Positions 1-8,740 are shown, numbered from the stretch's first letter. The stretch is 64,000 bases of DNA from Dethiosulfovibrio faecalis (GCF_021568795.1 NZ_JAKGUE010000007.1:1-64000), one strand, 5' to 3'. Numbers and translations: made by a program. The notes: a model not told the origin generated them from the sequence alone.

Positions 1-81
1 GTCCCATGCCGAACCCGGCAGTTAAGCCCTCCAGCGCCGATGGTACTGCGATTCGCTTCGTGGGAGAGTAGGTCGCTGCCA
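1..81 (+). rRNA. rrf: 5S ribosomal RNA, 3' part
   Basis: The window opens inside a 5S rRNA. The conserved stretch CCATGCCGAACCCGG followed by AGTTAAGC, and the late GGGAGAGTAGGTCGCTGCC block, are diagnostic. About the first 35 bases are missing at the window edge. The 3' end is placed near base 81 by its distance from the GAGAGTAGG motif and may be off by a few bases. It is presumably the last gene of an rRNA operon lying to the left. Confidence 0.95.
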
Positions 82-102
82 AGAGTCTTTTCTATTTTTC
101 TA

Positions 103-142
103 CATCCAGCCCCGATCATCCTTCGATGGTCGGGGCTGGATG
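103..142 (+). terminator. rRNA operon terminator hairpin
   Basis: A nearly perfect stem of about 18 base pairs with a CTTC loop lies 20 bases after the 5S gene. The bases that follow (156-185) are very T-rich, although the T run does not start at the stem. Position and strength fit an rRNA operon terminator. Confidence 0.8.
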
Positions 143-438
143 CGTTATGTGGGTATTTATTTCTCTTTTTTGTTGTTTTTTCTATAAGTACTTGAGTGAT
201 TCCTTATTTACTCCGAGATATATAATGAGGAGAGACTTGATGTAGACGTGAATGAGACTAGGGAGAACTGATGTTGTTTGAAGACTGATGTTATTTTTAG
301 TAACCATTCTGGGTTAAAAACCGTATTTAGGGCCATGCTTCTGATCTTGTGCGTTTTGTCGTCTCCTTTTTTTGCGGTCCCCTGGGCGTATAGTCCAGGG
401 GAAGATTATTACCCTCGATAGGGTTAGGAGGTTGAGTC
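143..438. other. intergenic stretch, T-rich, with a leader hairpin
   Basis: No gene is visible. A T-rich tract follows the rRNA terminator. A -10-like TATAAT is at 221-226, without a convincing -35 box. A hairpin with arms CCCCTGG and CCAGGGG lies at 379-401, about 35 bases before the start codon of the next gene, and would be in its leader if transcription starts upstream. Nothing else was recognised. Confidence 0.5.
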
Positions 439-1524
439 ATGCATATAGACGGTTCCAAAATGGCGGATTTCACCTGTTACAAGTGGACACCTGTTACTCA
501 TAACCGGAATAACGTTCTGCTTCCCGATGTGGATCGGGTTGAGATCTCCGAGCTGGGATCGGGGCTCAGCGACGTTCAATCGAGAGTTGAGGGGCGGGAT
601 TGGTCCGAGGCTGTGAAGGGGCTTAGGGACAACGATACCGTGGCTTTGATCGCCATGTCCGTTCAGGATGTTGGCGACACCATGGAAAGGATGAGGTCGA
701 TCTCGAAGTTGGCCGAGGATAGTTCTATCTCCAAGGAGGACAGGTTGACCCTTCAGGCTGAGATGTCCTCGCTTCAGGCGGACCTTTTCAGAAGGATCTA
801 TAGAATGGGGCTCAAGGAATGTGGCCTTTTATCCGAGAAGAGGATAGAGGAGTATCTGGCGGAGATAGATAGATACGAGGCCTCCTGTATGGCGGTTATA
901 GATAGAGAAAGAGGTCGGATCGCCGACGGCACTGATGCCGGTCCTTTTACGGATAACGGAGACGGGACCTTCTCGGCGGATTTTTTAGGTAGCTGTCCAT
1001 GTTATCTAGCTGGGCTATCCTACGACGACACCGATTATGGGGTCAAGGTGACCGGTGATCTGGAAAGCCTGACCTGTCTTTACGATGAGTGCGACGAAAA
1101 GCTGTCCTTCGAGGACTTTACGGATCAATCCAAGCTCTCGGTGATGAGCGCCGAAGACGCGGCTTGGACCACCGATTCTCTGGATAAGAGGATGGACGAG
1201 CTTCTCAAGAAGGTGGAGTCCATTTCATCTTTATACGAGCAATTAAAGGAGCGAGAGGCTCAGGATCCCGTCACTCCGGATTCGGAGGTTCCTGTTCTGG
1301 TTGGCGAGGAAAAAAAACTTATGCTCAACCATGAAACTCCAACGACCTCTCTTTTTATTTCGGATATCAGGATAATAAAACCCAAAAACCCTTCCCAGAT
1401 GGTCTTCAAGATCGCCGATGCCTTTTTGAAGGACGAGCTGTTTGAGAAACTCGGGTTTAGCGATCTTATTCTGAATCGTAATCCCAAGAATCCCGACGAG
1501 ATTTTTCCCGTTATGTTGATCTGA
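439..1524 (+). CDS. uncharacterised protein with a flagellin-like helical segment
   Basis: A 361-residue protein of unknown function. Residues about 72-120 (from VALIAMSVQDVGDTMERM through EDRLTLQAEMSSLQADL) resemble the conserved D1 helices of flagellins, where a run of the type LQRMRELA is followed by DRxxLQxE and LxxEI. The rest does not look like flagellin: no flagellin N-terminus (MxINxN) or C-terminal coiled-coil end is seen, and the middle holds a patch with several cysteines (GSCPCYLAG, LTCLYDEC). There is no signal peptide and no membrane segment. The start is supported by AGGAGG 7 bases upstream. It could be a flagellum-related protein or an unrelated helical protein that converged on this pattern. 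Confidence 0.6.
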   Translation: MHIDGSKMADFTCYKWTPVTHNRNNVLLPDVDRVEISELGSGLSDVQSRVEGRDWSEAVKGLRDNDTVALIAMSVQDVGDTMERMRSISKLAEDSSISKEDRLTLQAEMSSLQADLFRRIYRMGLKECGLLSEKRIEEYLAEIDRYEASCMAVIDRERGRIADGTDAGPFTDNGDGTFSADFLGSCPCYLAGLSYDDTDYGVKVTGDLESLTCLYDECDEKLSFEDFTDQSKLSVMSAEDAAWTTDSLDKRMDELLKKVESISSLYEQLKEREAQDPVTPDSEVPVLVGEEKKLMLNHETPTTSLFISDIRIIKPKNPSQMVFKIADAFLKDELFEKLGFSDLILNRNPKNPDEIFPVMLI

Positions 1525-1546
1525 TTTCCCTCTGACGGCTACCTCT

Positions 1547-1574
1547 TTGTAACGAAGACGTTACGTGGTATAGT
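1547..1574 (+). promoter_or_regulatory. promoter with embedded inverted repeat
   Basis: TTGTAA (1547-1552) and TATAGT (1569-1574) are 16 bases apart, about 50 bases before the ABC importer operon. A perfect inverted repeat GTAACG-AAGA-CGTTAC (1549-1564) overlaps the -35 box and fills most of the spacer. That is where a repressor would block RNA polymerase, so it may be an operator. The regulator is unknown. Confidence 0.55.
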
Positions 1575-1624
1575 TTTCTCGTTCCGATCTTTCGAGAACA
1601 AATACCTTAGGAGGTGCAACGTCC

Positions 1625-2638
1625 ATGTCCAGATGTTCCAGGTTCCTGGCGACGATGCTCGTCGCCCTTTTCTCCTTCGTTTTCATAGCTGGAGCCATGG
1701 CGGAAGACCGCTCTCTGGTGGTCTATTCCAGCGTAGACGAGGAGAACGCCACCAACATTCTGAAGGCCTTCACCGAGGATACGGGGATAAAGGTCAATAT
1801 GGTTTTTCTATCCTCCGGTCCGGCTCTCAGCCGCATCGAGGCGGAGAAGGCCAATCCTCAGGCGGACGTGTGGTTCGGGGCTCCCAACGAGAACCACATA
1901 GTTGCCAAGACCAGAGGTCTCACCCGTCCCTATGTGTCTTCCGAGGCAGAAATCTTGGCCGATAATTTCAAGGATTCGGAGGGCTACTGGTACGCTTTCT
2001 ACATGAATCCTCTGGGATTCGGCGTATTGGACGAGGAGCTGAAGGATCAGGGAATATCCGTTCCCGAATCCTGGGCCGACCTCACCAAGGCCGAGTACAA
2101 AGGGATGATCCAGATGCCCTCTCCTCAGTCTTCCGGGACGGCCTACGCCATGGTACAGACCCTCATGACCGTTTTCGGAGAGGACGGGGCTTTCGACTAC
2201 ATGAAGAAGCTCAATCCCAACATCCAGACATATACCCAGAGCGGAACCGGCCCCAGCAAGAACCTGGCCATAGGCGAGACTGACATCGCCATACAGTTTA
2301 CCCCGGCCTTCCTCAAGCTGGTCGACCAGGGATATCCGTCCAAGGTGATATTCCCCGCCGAGGGAGTCGGCTACGAGGCCGCCGCCCTTTCCATAGTGAA
2401 GGGAGCCAAGAACCTGGACGAGGCCGAGGCTCTGGTGGACTGGATAATTTCCAAGAAGGGGCAGAGTTCCCTCAGTGCCGCCAAGACCTACTTCTTCCCG
2501 GTCCGTTCCGACGTATCGGCCGGCGAGGGAGTTCCGGCCCTTTCGGAGATCACCCTTATCGATTACGACAGGGAAAAGGCCGCCAAGGACAAAAAGCGCA
2601 TAGTGGAACGCTGGGTCACAGAGGTGCTGGGACAGTAG
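1625..2638 (+). CDS. ABC importer substrate-binding protein, Fe3+ (FbpA) type
   Basis: A 337-residue exported binding protein. Residues 1-26 are a signal peptide ending AMA before EDRS. The mature start SLVVYSSVDEENATNILKAF and the later stretch ADVWFGAPNENH are typical of the FbpA/AfuA family (Fe3+ binding), which also includes phosphonate and related binding proteins. The ligand is therefore probable, not certain. GGAGG lies 10 bases before the ATG. It heads a binding protein, permease, ATPase set, and a hairpin at 2668-2689 probably lowers expression of the two genes behind it. The reading frame is intact and of normal family length. Confidence 0.85.
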   Translation: MSRCSRFLATMLVALFSFVFIAGAMAEDRSLVVYSSVDEENATNILKAFTEDTGIKVNMVFLSSGPALSRIEAEKANPQADVWFGAPNENHIVAKTRGLTRPYVSSEAEILADNFKDSEGYWYAFYMNPLGFGVLDEELKDQGISVPESWADLTKAEYKGMIQMPSPQSSGTAYAMVQTLMTVFGEDGAFDYMKKLNPNIQTYTQSGTGPSKNLAIGETDIAIQFTPAFLKLVDQGYPSKVIFPAEGVGYEAAALSIVKGAKNLDEAEALVDWIISKKGQSSLSAAKTYFFPVRSDVSAGEGVPALSEITLIDYDREKAAKDKKRIVERWVTEVLGQ

Positions 2639-2667
2639 TTTTCCCCGAGTCCTCTTTCGTATAGTTC

Positions 2668-2693
2668 GCCCGGGGAGATCTCCCCGGGCTTTT
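2668..2693 (+). terminator. attenuating hairpin after the binding-protein gene
   Basis: A perfect 22-base palindrome built from GCCCGGGGAGA and its complement is followed by TTTT. It lies between the binding-protein gene and the permease gene, a common place for partial termination that keeps binding protein in excess over the membrane parts. Confidence 0.75.
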
Positions 2694-2714
2694 GATTTGG
2701 AGGGAAGTGTTATC

Positions 2715-4397
2715 TTGCGACGAGGTATGAGAGAGCTTCGTCTGCTCTGGAGGGACCCTGTGGTCGCCCTTTTGGTGCTAGCCGTCGGGGTCGCCCTGGC
2801 TTTATTCGTCATATACCCTCTGGGGATGGTGTTGTTGAAGAGTTTTCAGGGAGACGGAGGCGGTTTTTCCCTGGAAAACTACCTTCGTTTCGGCCAGTTC
2901 TCCTATCTCAGAAACGCCCTTATGAACAGCCTTCATGTGGGGGCTCTTACCGGCATCATAGGGGTTGCCGTAGGTTATGTGGCCGCTTTGACGATGGTGA
3001 GGACCAATATACGTTGGAAGAAGATCTTGCATTTGATATTCATACTTCCGATAATAGCGCCTCCTTTCACCAGCGCTCTGTCGGTGCTGATGCTTTTCGG
3101 CTCCAACGGCCTCATCACGAGGGGGCTGCTTGGGATAAGGCACTATTCCATCTACGGTTTCAAGGGAGTGCTGATATCGCAGGTGTTCACCTTCGCTCCC
3201 GTGGCCTATCTGACCCTCCGGGGCGTCCTGGAGTCTCTGAACCCCACCTTGGAGGACGCAGCCATGAACGTGGGGGCGTCCCGCTGGCAGACTTTCCTCA
3301 GGGTCACTCTGCCTCTGAGCCTGCCTGGCATAGCCAGCGCCTTTCTAGTGGTGTTCATAGAGTCTCTGGCGGATTTCGGAAATCCTCTGGTGTTGGCGGG
3401 CAGCCGCTTTCCCATGCTGGCCACCCAGGCATATCTGGAGATAACCGGTTCATTCAACCTGCCCCTGGGGGCGGCTCTTGCGGTGGTGTTGCTGCTTCCG
3501 TCGGTGACGGCTTTCCTGATACAGCGTTATTTCCTGAGAAAAAGACAGTACACCACCGTTACGGGAAAACCGGTGGATTCCACGTCCAAACTCATAGGCC
3601 CAGGGGCAGGAGCCTTTCTCAGAGGTCTTCTGGGGTTGTTCGCCCTTTCGGTGGCGCTCTTCTACGGGGTCATAGCAGTAGGGGCCTTCACCAAGGTGTG
3701 GGGATACGATTTCACCCCGACCTTGGCCCATCTGACCTACGCTTTCCAGGTGGGAGGGGATACCATAAAGGACACCTTGATCGTGGCCCTGCTGTCCACG
3801 CCGATATCGGGGATATTGGGTATGCTGATAGCCTTCATGGTGGTCCGGCTGTCCTTTCCGGGCAAGGGGACTCTGGAGTTCGGCTCCATATTGAACTTCG
3901 CCGTTCCCGGTACCGTGGTGGGAATAGGCTATATACTGGCTTTCAACAGGCCTCCTATGGTGCTGATAGGGACCTTGAGCATTCTGGTGCTGAACTTCGT
4001 GTTTCGCTATATTCCGGTGGGGATTCAGTCCGGCGTGGCGGTGCTTCGGCAGATAGATCCGTCCATAGAGGAGGCTTCCAGAAACCTGGGGGCCGACGGT
4101 CTGACGACTTTCCGCAAGGTGACCCTGCCCCTCATAGCCCCGGCATTCTTCTCCGGGCTGGTATTCGCCTTCGTAAGGGCCATGACCGCTATCAGCGCCG
4201 CTATATTCCTCGTGTCGGCCAACTGGAACCTTCTGACGGTGCAGATCCTCAGCCAGGTGGGGTCCGGAAGGCTTGGGGTCGCGGCGGCTTTCAGTGTCAT
4301 CTTGGTCTGTATCGTTCTGATCGCCGTGGCGGTCATAGGTCGACTCGTGCCGGGGCGTACCGGCGGGGCCTCGGCCATTCAGGTTCGGGAGGGTTAG
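2715..4397 (+). CDS. ABC importer permease, two fused permease domains (FbpB type)
   Basis: About 560 residues with some 12 hydrophobic segments, made of two BPD-transport domains in a row. Each carries the EAA loop that contacts the ATPase: LEDAAMNVGASRWQTFLRVTLP in the first half and IEEASRNLGADGLTTFRKVTLP in the second. Such double permeases are usual for the Fe3+ FbpB family. The TTG at 2715 is preferred because GGAGGG (2699-2704) lies 10 bases ahead; an earlier in-frame TTG at 2697 overlaps that site. Its stop is 4 bases before the ATPase gene. The inner membrane is the expected location. Confidence 0.88.
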   Translation: MRRGMRELRLLWRDPVVALLVLAVGVALALFVIYPLGMVLLKSFQGDGGGFSLENYLRFGQFSYLRNALMNSLHVGALTGIIGVAVGYVAALTMVRTNIRWKKILHLIFILPIIAPPFTSALSVLMLFGSNGLITRGLLGIRHYSIYGFKGVLISQVFTFAPVAYLTLRGVLESLNPTLEDAAMNVGASRWQTFLRVTLPLSLPGIASAFLVVFIESLADFGNPLVLAGSRFPMLATQAYLEITGSFNLPLGAALAVVLLLPSVTAFLIQRYFLRKRQYTTVTGKPVDSTSKLIGPGAGAFLRGLLGLFALSVALFYGVIAVGAFTKVWGYDFTPTLAHLTYAFQVGGDTIKDTLIVALLSTPISGILGMLIAFMVVRLSFPGKGTLEFGSILNFAVPGTVVGIGYILAFNRPPMVLIGTLSILVLNFVFRYIPVGIQSGVAVLRQIDPSIEEASRNLGADGLTTFRKVTLPLIAPAFFSGLVFAFVRAMTAISAAIFLVSANWNLLTVQILSQVGSGRLGVAAAFSVILVCIVLIAVAVIGRLVPGRTGGASAIQVREG

Positions 4398-4401
4398 TGT
4401 T

Positions 4402-5460
4402 ATGGAGCTTCGCATATCGGGAGTCACAAAGGAATTCGACGGTTACGACGGCGCCTCCAAGGTCCGGGCTGTGGATCGGGTCGACCTTTCTGTGGAGGAC
4501 GGCGAGCTGGTTACCCTGTTGGGACCGAGCGGCTGCGGCAAGACGACCCTGCTTCGCATGATAGCCGGTTTCGAGGACCCGACGGAGGGAGATATATATT
4601 TCGGCGATAAGAGGATGAACGACGTGGCCCCCAACAGGAGAAACGCCACGTTGGTGTTCCAGTCCTACGCCATCTTTCCCCATCTTAACGTCTTCGAGAA
4701 CATCGCCTTCGGCCTGAAGCTCAAGAGGCTGAGCCATAAGGAGATAAAGGCCAAGATGGAGAGGGTGGTAGACCTGGTGGGGCTCCGGGGTCTGGAGAAC
4801 CGTCAGCCTTCCCAGCTTTCGGGGGGACAGCAGCAGAGGGTCGCTCTTGCCAGAGCCATAGTGATGGAGCCGGAGCTGCTGCTGTTCGACGAGCCTCTGT
4901 CCAACCTGGATGCCAAGCTCAGGGAACAGATGAGGATAGAGATCCGGCGGCTTCAGAAGACCCTGGGGATAACCTCGGTCTACGTTACCCACGACCAGGC
5001 GGAGGCGATGAGCATCTCCGATAGGGTCGTGGTGATGAAGGACGGACGGATCGAGCAGATAGGCTCTCCCGTGGACCTGTACGCAAGGCCGAGAAACCGC
5101 TTCGTGGCCGATTTCATAGGCAAGGCCAACTTTCTGGAGGGGACGGTTTCCGACGGGGGGATTCTTCTGGGAGGGAGGACTTATCCTATGGATATATCCT
5201 CTTTCGAGACGGGAGAGGTGCGGCAGGTGGTGGCCCGTCCCGAGGCGGTGATTCTCTTCCGGGAGGAGGGACATTTTCCCTGCGAGGTGGTCAGGACCAC
5301 TTTCCTGGGAAATCTGGTGGAGTACGAGGTGGAATGCCCCGACCTGAAGACCCTGACTGTGCATCAGGTCAACCCCATAACCGGCGAGCTCTTTCGTCCC
5401 GGCGAGTCGATCCGGGTTTCTCTGCGCCCCGACACGCTGCATCTTCTGGAAAAAGAGTGA
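4402..5460 (+). CDS. ABC importer ATP-binding protein, FbpC/PotA type
   Basis: A 352-residue ATPase that would drive the importer encoded just upstream. Visible motifs: Walker [10 protein letters not shown] (residues 41-49), signature LSGGQQQR, Walker [13 protein letters not shown], and the H-loop [11 protein letters not shown]. The last 110 residues form a TOBE-like regulatory domain, as in CUT1/Fe3+ type ATPases. The start lies 4 bases after the permease stop. The gene closes the operon, and no clear terminator hairpin follows. Confidence 0.88.
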   Translation: MELRISGVTKEFDGYDGASKVRAVDRVDLSVEDGELVTLLGPSGCGKTTLLRMIAGFEDPTEGDIYFGDKRMNDVAPNRRNATLVFQSYAIFPHLNVFENIAFGLKLKRLSHKEIKAKMERVVDLVGLRGLENRQPSQLSGGQQQRVALARAIVMEPELLLFDEPLSNLDAKLREQMRIEIRRLQKTLGITSVYVTHDQAEAMSISDRVVVMKDGRIEQIGSPVDLYARPRNRFVADFIGKANFLEGTVSDGGILLGGRTYPMDISSFETGEVRQVVARPEAVILFREEGHFPCEVVRTTFLGNLVEYEVECPDLKTLTVHQVNPITGELFRPGESIRVSLRPDTLHLLEKE

Positions 5461-5504
5461 TCCTAAAGGCTATCATTTAAAATAGACCCGTTCCCCTTAA
5501 ACCC

Positions 5505-5533
5505 TTGCTGTAGCTGAATATATGTGTTACATT
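5505..5533 (+). promoter_or_regulatory. promoter of the Fic gene
   Basis: TTGCTG (5505-5510) and TACATT (5528-5533) with a 17-base spacer, ending 25 bases before the start codon. Box quality is moderate. Confidence 0.5.
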
Positions 5534-5558
5534 TTTCGTATCAAGGGAGGCGGCAGGA

Positions 5559-6692
5559 ATGAGAAGATATATGACCTGTAAGTTCGGGCCTTTCTACTTC
5601 AGCGAAGAGTATGACAAGGAGCTCCTGTCCCCTTCGTTGGCCGTTGCGACGATCCTCAACAAGACGGTGGCGGACCTTCCGATTCTGCCTCGGAAGGTGT
5701 CCCAATTAGAGACGGAGCTTGTCCGGCAGTCCATCTTCGGCACCGCCGCCATAGAGGGGAATCCCCTCTCTCAGGAAGAGGTCATCGGGATAATGGAGAA
5801 CGACGACGTTCCCGACGTGGTCCACAAAAGCGAGATCGAAATTCGGAACCTCGTCAAAGCCTATGAAGTTCTATCGAGGATCAAGCCGGAGAAGGACCCC
5901 TTTATCCTGGAGGAGTCTCTGATCAGAGAGCTGCATCGTATAGTTACCTCAGGGGTTCCCCACCAGTTCAACGAGCCCGGCAGATATCGCAACGAGACCG
6001 TAGGTTATACGGAGGTCGGAGACAAGTCTCACGGCGGAGTTTACAGGCCCCCTCGTATATTGAAGGATATAGAGGACCTGATGAGGGAGTACGTCGAGTG
6101 GGTCAACAGCGAGGAGCTTACCTCGAAGGGGCCTTTCGTTCGGGCTATCTTGGCACATTATCATTTTTCGCTGATCCATCCGTTTTTCGACGGCAACGGC
6201 AGGACCGCCCGGCTTATAGAGGCGATCATACTTCAGGCGGCGAACGTTCGTTATGTGCCTAAGATGTTGTCCAATTATTACTATCGGAATATCGACGGCT
6301 ATTACTCCGCTTTCTCCGAGACGATAAAGCTCAAGGGGAAGGACGTAACCCCTTTTTTGAAGTTTTGTCTGGACGGAGTCACCGAGTCGTTGATGGATAT
6401 CAAGGATAGGATAACGGATCTGATAAAAAAACTCGTCTTCAGAGAGCACCTCGCTCAGTTGAAGGCCCAGAGGGAGATCACGGTCAGACAGTTCGAGCTT
6501 TTGTCCCTTCTGCTCGACGACCTACGGGACTTCTCTTTGAACGATCTCATGGGCGAAAGGCCTTTCTCTCTGCTTTATCGAAAGGTCACCAAACAGACTG
6601 CCAGAAGGGACGTAAAGCGTCTTGCGGAGCTCAACCTAATCGCTCAGGCCGGGGAGAACCGGTATTCCCTGAACCTGGATGCGGTGAAATAA
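5559..6692 (+). CDS. Fic family protein (predicted AMP transferase) with inhibitory helix
   Basis: A 377-residue Fic protein. The catalytic loop is HPFFDGNGRTAR (His at residue 207), matching HPFxxGNGRxxR, so it should transfer AMP or another nucleotide moiety to a target protein. An N-terminal TAAIEG (residues 62-67) fits the (S/T)xxxE(G/N) inhibitory motif, which makes it a self-inhibited (class II) Fic protein. That agrees with the absence of a separate antitoxin gene. The C-terminal 90 residues look like a winged helix (QTARRDVKRLAELNLI), suggesting DNA or partner binding. GGGAGG precedes the ATG. The target is unknown. Confidence 0.9.
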   Translation: MRRYMTCKFGPFYFSEEYDKELLSPSLAVATILNKTVADLPILPRKVSQLETELVRQSIFGTAAIEGNPLSQEEVIGIMENDDVPDVVHKSEIEIRNLVKAYEVLSRIKPEKDPFILEESLIRELHRIVTSGVPHQFNEPGRYRNETVGYTEVGDKSHGGVYRPPRILKDIEDLMREYVEWVNSEELTSKGPFVRAILAHYHFSLIHPFFDGNGRTARLIEAIILQAANVRYVPKMLSNYYYRNIDGYYSAFSETIKLKGKDVTPFLKFCLDGVTESLMDIKDRITDLIKKLVFREHLAQLKAQREITVRQFELLSLLLDDLRDFSLNDLMGERPFSLLYRKVTKQTARRDVKRLAELNLIAQAGENRYSLNLDAVK

Positions 6693-6698
6693 GATCAT

Positions 6699-6950
6699 GG
6701 GGCGTCTCTAAGAACTCACGTCAGAGTTTCCTCGGAGAGGTCGTTTCGGCTCCGACCTGTCTCGCCCAAACGTATTTCCGACCTGCCTGTTTCGTACAGA
6801 CCGCCTCGGAGGGCACGTCCTGTGCCCCCTCGGCTTGGGGCGACGTCCTGTCGCCCCATTCGTACTACACGACGGCAGGTCGGAAATACGGGCTCGAATG
6901 GGCTCCTCCGAAACGACCTCTCCGAGGACTGGAGTTTTCAGAGGTGCCCC
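6699..6950. repeat. MITE-like element of nested inverted repeats
   Basis: The whole gap between fic and pepT folds on itself. The outer ends GGGGCGTCTCTAAGAACTC (6699-6717) and GAGTTTTCAGAGGTGCCCC (6932-6950) are inverted and match at 15 of 19 positions. Inside is a perfect 21-base inverted pair (6729-6749 with 6908-6928), then a perfect 17-base pair (6771-6787 with 6874-6890). At the centre are two small hairpins (6811-6827 and 6837-6857), both with the loop GTCCT. No coding capacity was seen. This looks like a non-autonomous mobile element or a structured intergenic repeat. Its right end touches the pepT stop codon. Confidence 0.75.
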
Positions 6951-8168
6951 TTAAGATTGGACCGCCAGCTTGGCTATGGCTACTATCACGTCGACGGCTT
7001 TCTCCATGGAGGGTATCGGTATAAACTCGTACTTTCCGTGGAAGTTGTGTCCTCCTGTGAAAAGGTTGGGGCATGGCAGTCCCATGTAGGACAGCCTGGC
7101 GCCGTCGGTGCCTCCTCGAATCGGCTCCACCATGGGGGTTACGCCAACCTCCTCCATGGCGGACTTGGCCAGTTCGACTATGTCCATCCTGTTCTCTATG
7201 TGTTCCCTCATGTTGAGATACTGTTCCTTGAGCTTAAGAGTCGCCCTGTCTCCGAACTCTCGGTTGACCTGGTCCACCGCCCTTCGAACCGTTTCCTGTT
7301 TTTCCTCGAAGAGTTTTTTGTCGTGATCCCTTATGATGAACTTGAGGGTGGTCTCCTCGACTGTACCGTCGAAGGTGTGAAGGTGGATGAACCCCTGATA
7401 TCCCTCGGTCTTCTCCGGAACCTCCGAGATCGGCATCAGACCGGCCAGCCGGGTTCCTATGTGGATCGAGTTGATCATCTGGTCCTTGGCCGTGCCGGGG
7501 TGGACGTTACGTCCCTTTATGCGGACCGTGGCTGAGGCTGCGTTGAAGTTCTCGTACTCCATCTGTCCCACCGGGCCCCCGTCCACCGTGTAGGCCCAAT
7601 CCGCCCCGAAGCCCTCGACGTCGAACAGGTCGGCTCCCCTGCCTATCTCCTCGTCTGGGGTGAAGCCTATTCTGATCCTGCCGTGGGGTATCTCTGGGTG
7701 ATCCTTCAGATAGGCCACGGCCGTCATTATCTCGGCTATGCCGGCCTTGTCGTCGGCCCCCAGAAGGGTGGTGCCGTCCGCCACTATGAGGTCCTGTCCC
7801 ACGTAGTCGTTTAAACAGGGAAAGTCGGAGGGGGACAGCACGACCTCTCCCGCCTCGTCCAGGACGATTTCTTTCCCGTCGTAGTTTTTCACTATCCTCG
7901 GCGATACGTTTTCGCCGGACATGTCGGGGGCGGTGTCCATGTGGGCTATGAAGCCTATGGTCGGTCCCTTCTCCGTCGCGGGGAGCGTGGCGGTTACGTA
8001 TCCGTTATCGTCCAGCTTAGGGTCCTCCAGCCCCATATCCGTCATCTCCTTTATCAGGAGCTTGGCTAGATCCAGCTGGCAGGAGGTGCTGGGGCAGCTG
8101 GAGGAGCTCTCGTCCGATGTGGTGTGGATCTTGGCGTATCCTATAAATCTGTCTACTAGGCCTTTCAC
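6951..8168 (-). CDS. pepT: peptidase T (tripeptide aminopeptidase)
   Basis: A 405-residue M20 metallopeptidase that removes the N-terminal residue from tripeptides in the cytoplasm, fitting a peptide-fermenting lifestyle. Zinc-site motifs are present: HMDTAPD (His76, Asp78), LLGADDKAG (Asp near 139), TPDEEIGRG (Glu 173/174), AYTVDGGP and, near the end, TGGHNFHG. Length is normal for PepT. The start is GTG with AAGGA 9 bases upstream. It appears to be a single-gene unit. The stop codon abuts the repeat element, which may act as its terminator. Confidence 0.95.
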   Translation of the reverse strand: MKGLVDRFIGYAKIHTTSDESSSSCPSTSCQLDLAKLLIKEMTDMGLEDPKLDDNGYVTATLPATEKGPTIGFIAHMDTAPDMSGENVSPRIVKNYDGKEIVLDEAGEVVLSPSDFPCLNDYVGQDLIVADGTTLLGADDKAGIAEIMTAVAYLKDHPEIPHGRIRIGFTPDEEIGRGADLFDVEGFGADWAYTVDGGPVGQMEYENFNAASATVRIKGRNVHPGTAKDQMINSIHIGTRLAGLMPISEVPEKTEGYQGFIHLHTFDGTVEETTLKFIIRDHDKKLFEEKQETVRRAVDQVNREFGDRATLKLKEQYLNMREHIENRMDIVELAKSAMEEVGVTPMVEPIRGGTDGARLSYMGLPCPNLFTGGHNFHGKYEFIPIPSMEKAVDVIVAIAKLAVQS

Positions 8169-8236
8169 GGGATCCCGTCCTTTCTATGCGAAAAAAGAAA
8201 TATGCCCCTTTGGGGACATTCCGAATACGTCGATAG

Positions 8237-8242
8237 TATAAT
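8237..8242 (+). promoter_or_regulatory. -10 box for the two small genes
   Basis: A perfect TATAAT lies 37 bases before the GTG start of the first small gene. No good -35 box is seen at 16-18 bases, so a regulator or an extended -10 may be involved. Confidence 0.4.
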
Positions 8243-8278
8243 ATAGGTAGACCATTTTTTTGAAAGGAGACCGGAGCT

Positions 8279-8470
8279 GTGGGAAAACTCATATCCCCCG
8301 ATCCGGATATGTGGGGAAATCCGGTCCGAAAGGGAGCCCTGGAGGATAGGGTTCGGGAGCGAAAAGAGACGGTACGGCACGATAGAAAAAGGCTTGTCCT
8401 GACTGTGGCCATAACGGCCATACTGTTAGCCCCCTTCGTGATCGTAGCCACGAGATTTTTCTTTCGATGA
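8279..8470 (+). CDS. small single-pass membrane protein, unknown
   Basis: A 63-residue protein. The first 38 residues are charged (RVRERKETVRHDRKR), followed by one hydrophobic helix (VLTVAITAILLAPFVIVATRFFF). By the positive-inside rule the N-terminus should lie in the cytoplasm. The start is GTG with AAAGGAGA 10 bases upstream. The stop is 14 bases before the next small gene, so the two are probably co-transcribed. I do not recognise the family. Confidence 0.6.
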   Translation: MGKLISPDPDMWGNPVRKGALEDRVRERKETVRHDRKRLVLTVAITAILLAPFVIVATRFFFR

Positions 8471-8484
8471 AAGGAGAGGGTTTC

Positions 8485-8727
8485 ATGTCGATAAAAGGAT
8501 TTCAGATGATGATGCAGGTTCACGTTCCCATAACGGATAATCATGTTATCTCCAGAAATATAGTCCGAAATTACGGGGACAGGGAAGAGATGGAGATGGA
8601 GATGATCAACTATATCAACAACATCCGAGAGAACGATCAGATAGGTTTCGGCGACGACATTATCTTTCTCCCCTCCGGGATGGGCAAGAAAACCATCGTG
8701 GAGTTTACCTACAAGGTGGTAGACTGA
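8485..8727 (+). CDS. small soluble protein, unknown
   Basis: An 80-residue protein with an acidic, methionine-rich middle (REEMEMEMINYINN) and a C-terminal beta-like end (GKKTIVEFTYKVVD). The ATG at 8485 is chosen because AAAGGAGAGG sits 5 bases ahead; an in-frame ATG at 8467 would overlap the previous gene and lacks a ribosome site. It is probably co-transcribed with the small membrane protein before it. No known domain was recognised and no function is proposed. Confidence 0.6.
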   Translation: MSIKGFQMMMQVHVPITDNHVISRNIVRNYGDREEMEMEMINYINNIRENDQIGFGDDIIFLPSGMGKKTIVEFTYKVVD

Positions 8728-8740
8728 CAGGTTTGTCTCT

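Noticed and set aside
3014-4561. A 515-codon plus-strand frame across the permease and ATPase genes
   Set aside because: It is a frame shadow of the permease: composition is unnaturally Gly/Arg/His/Ser-rich, there is no ribosome site, and the other frame carries a clear two-domain permease.
5500-5512. A 13-base repeat AACCCTTGCTGTA shared with 63355-63367
   Set aside because: Only two copies in different settings; at 5505 it contains a -35 box, at 63360 no -10 follows. It may well be chance.
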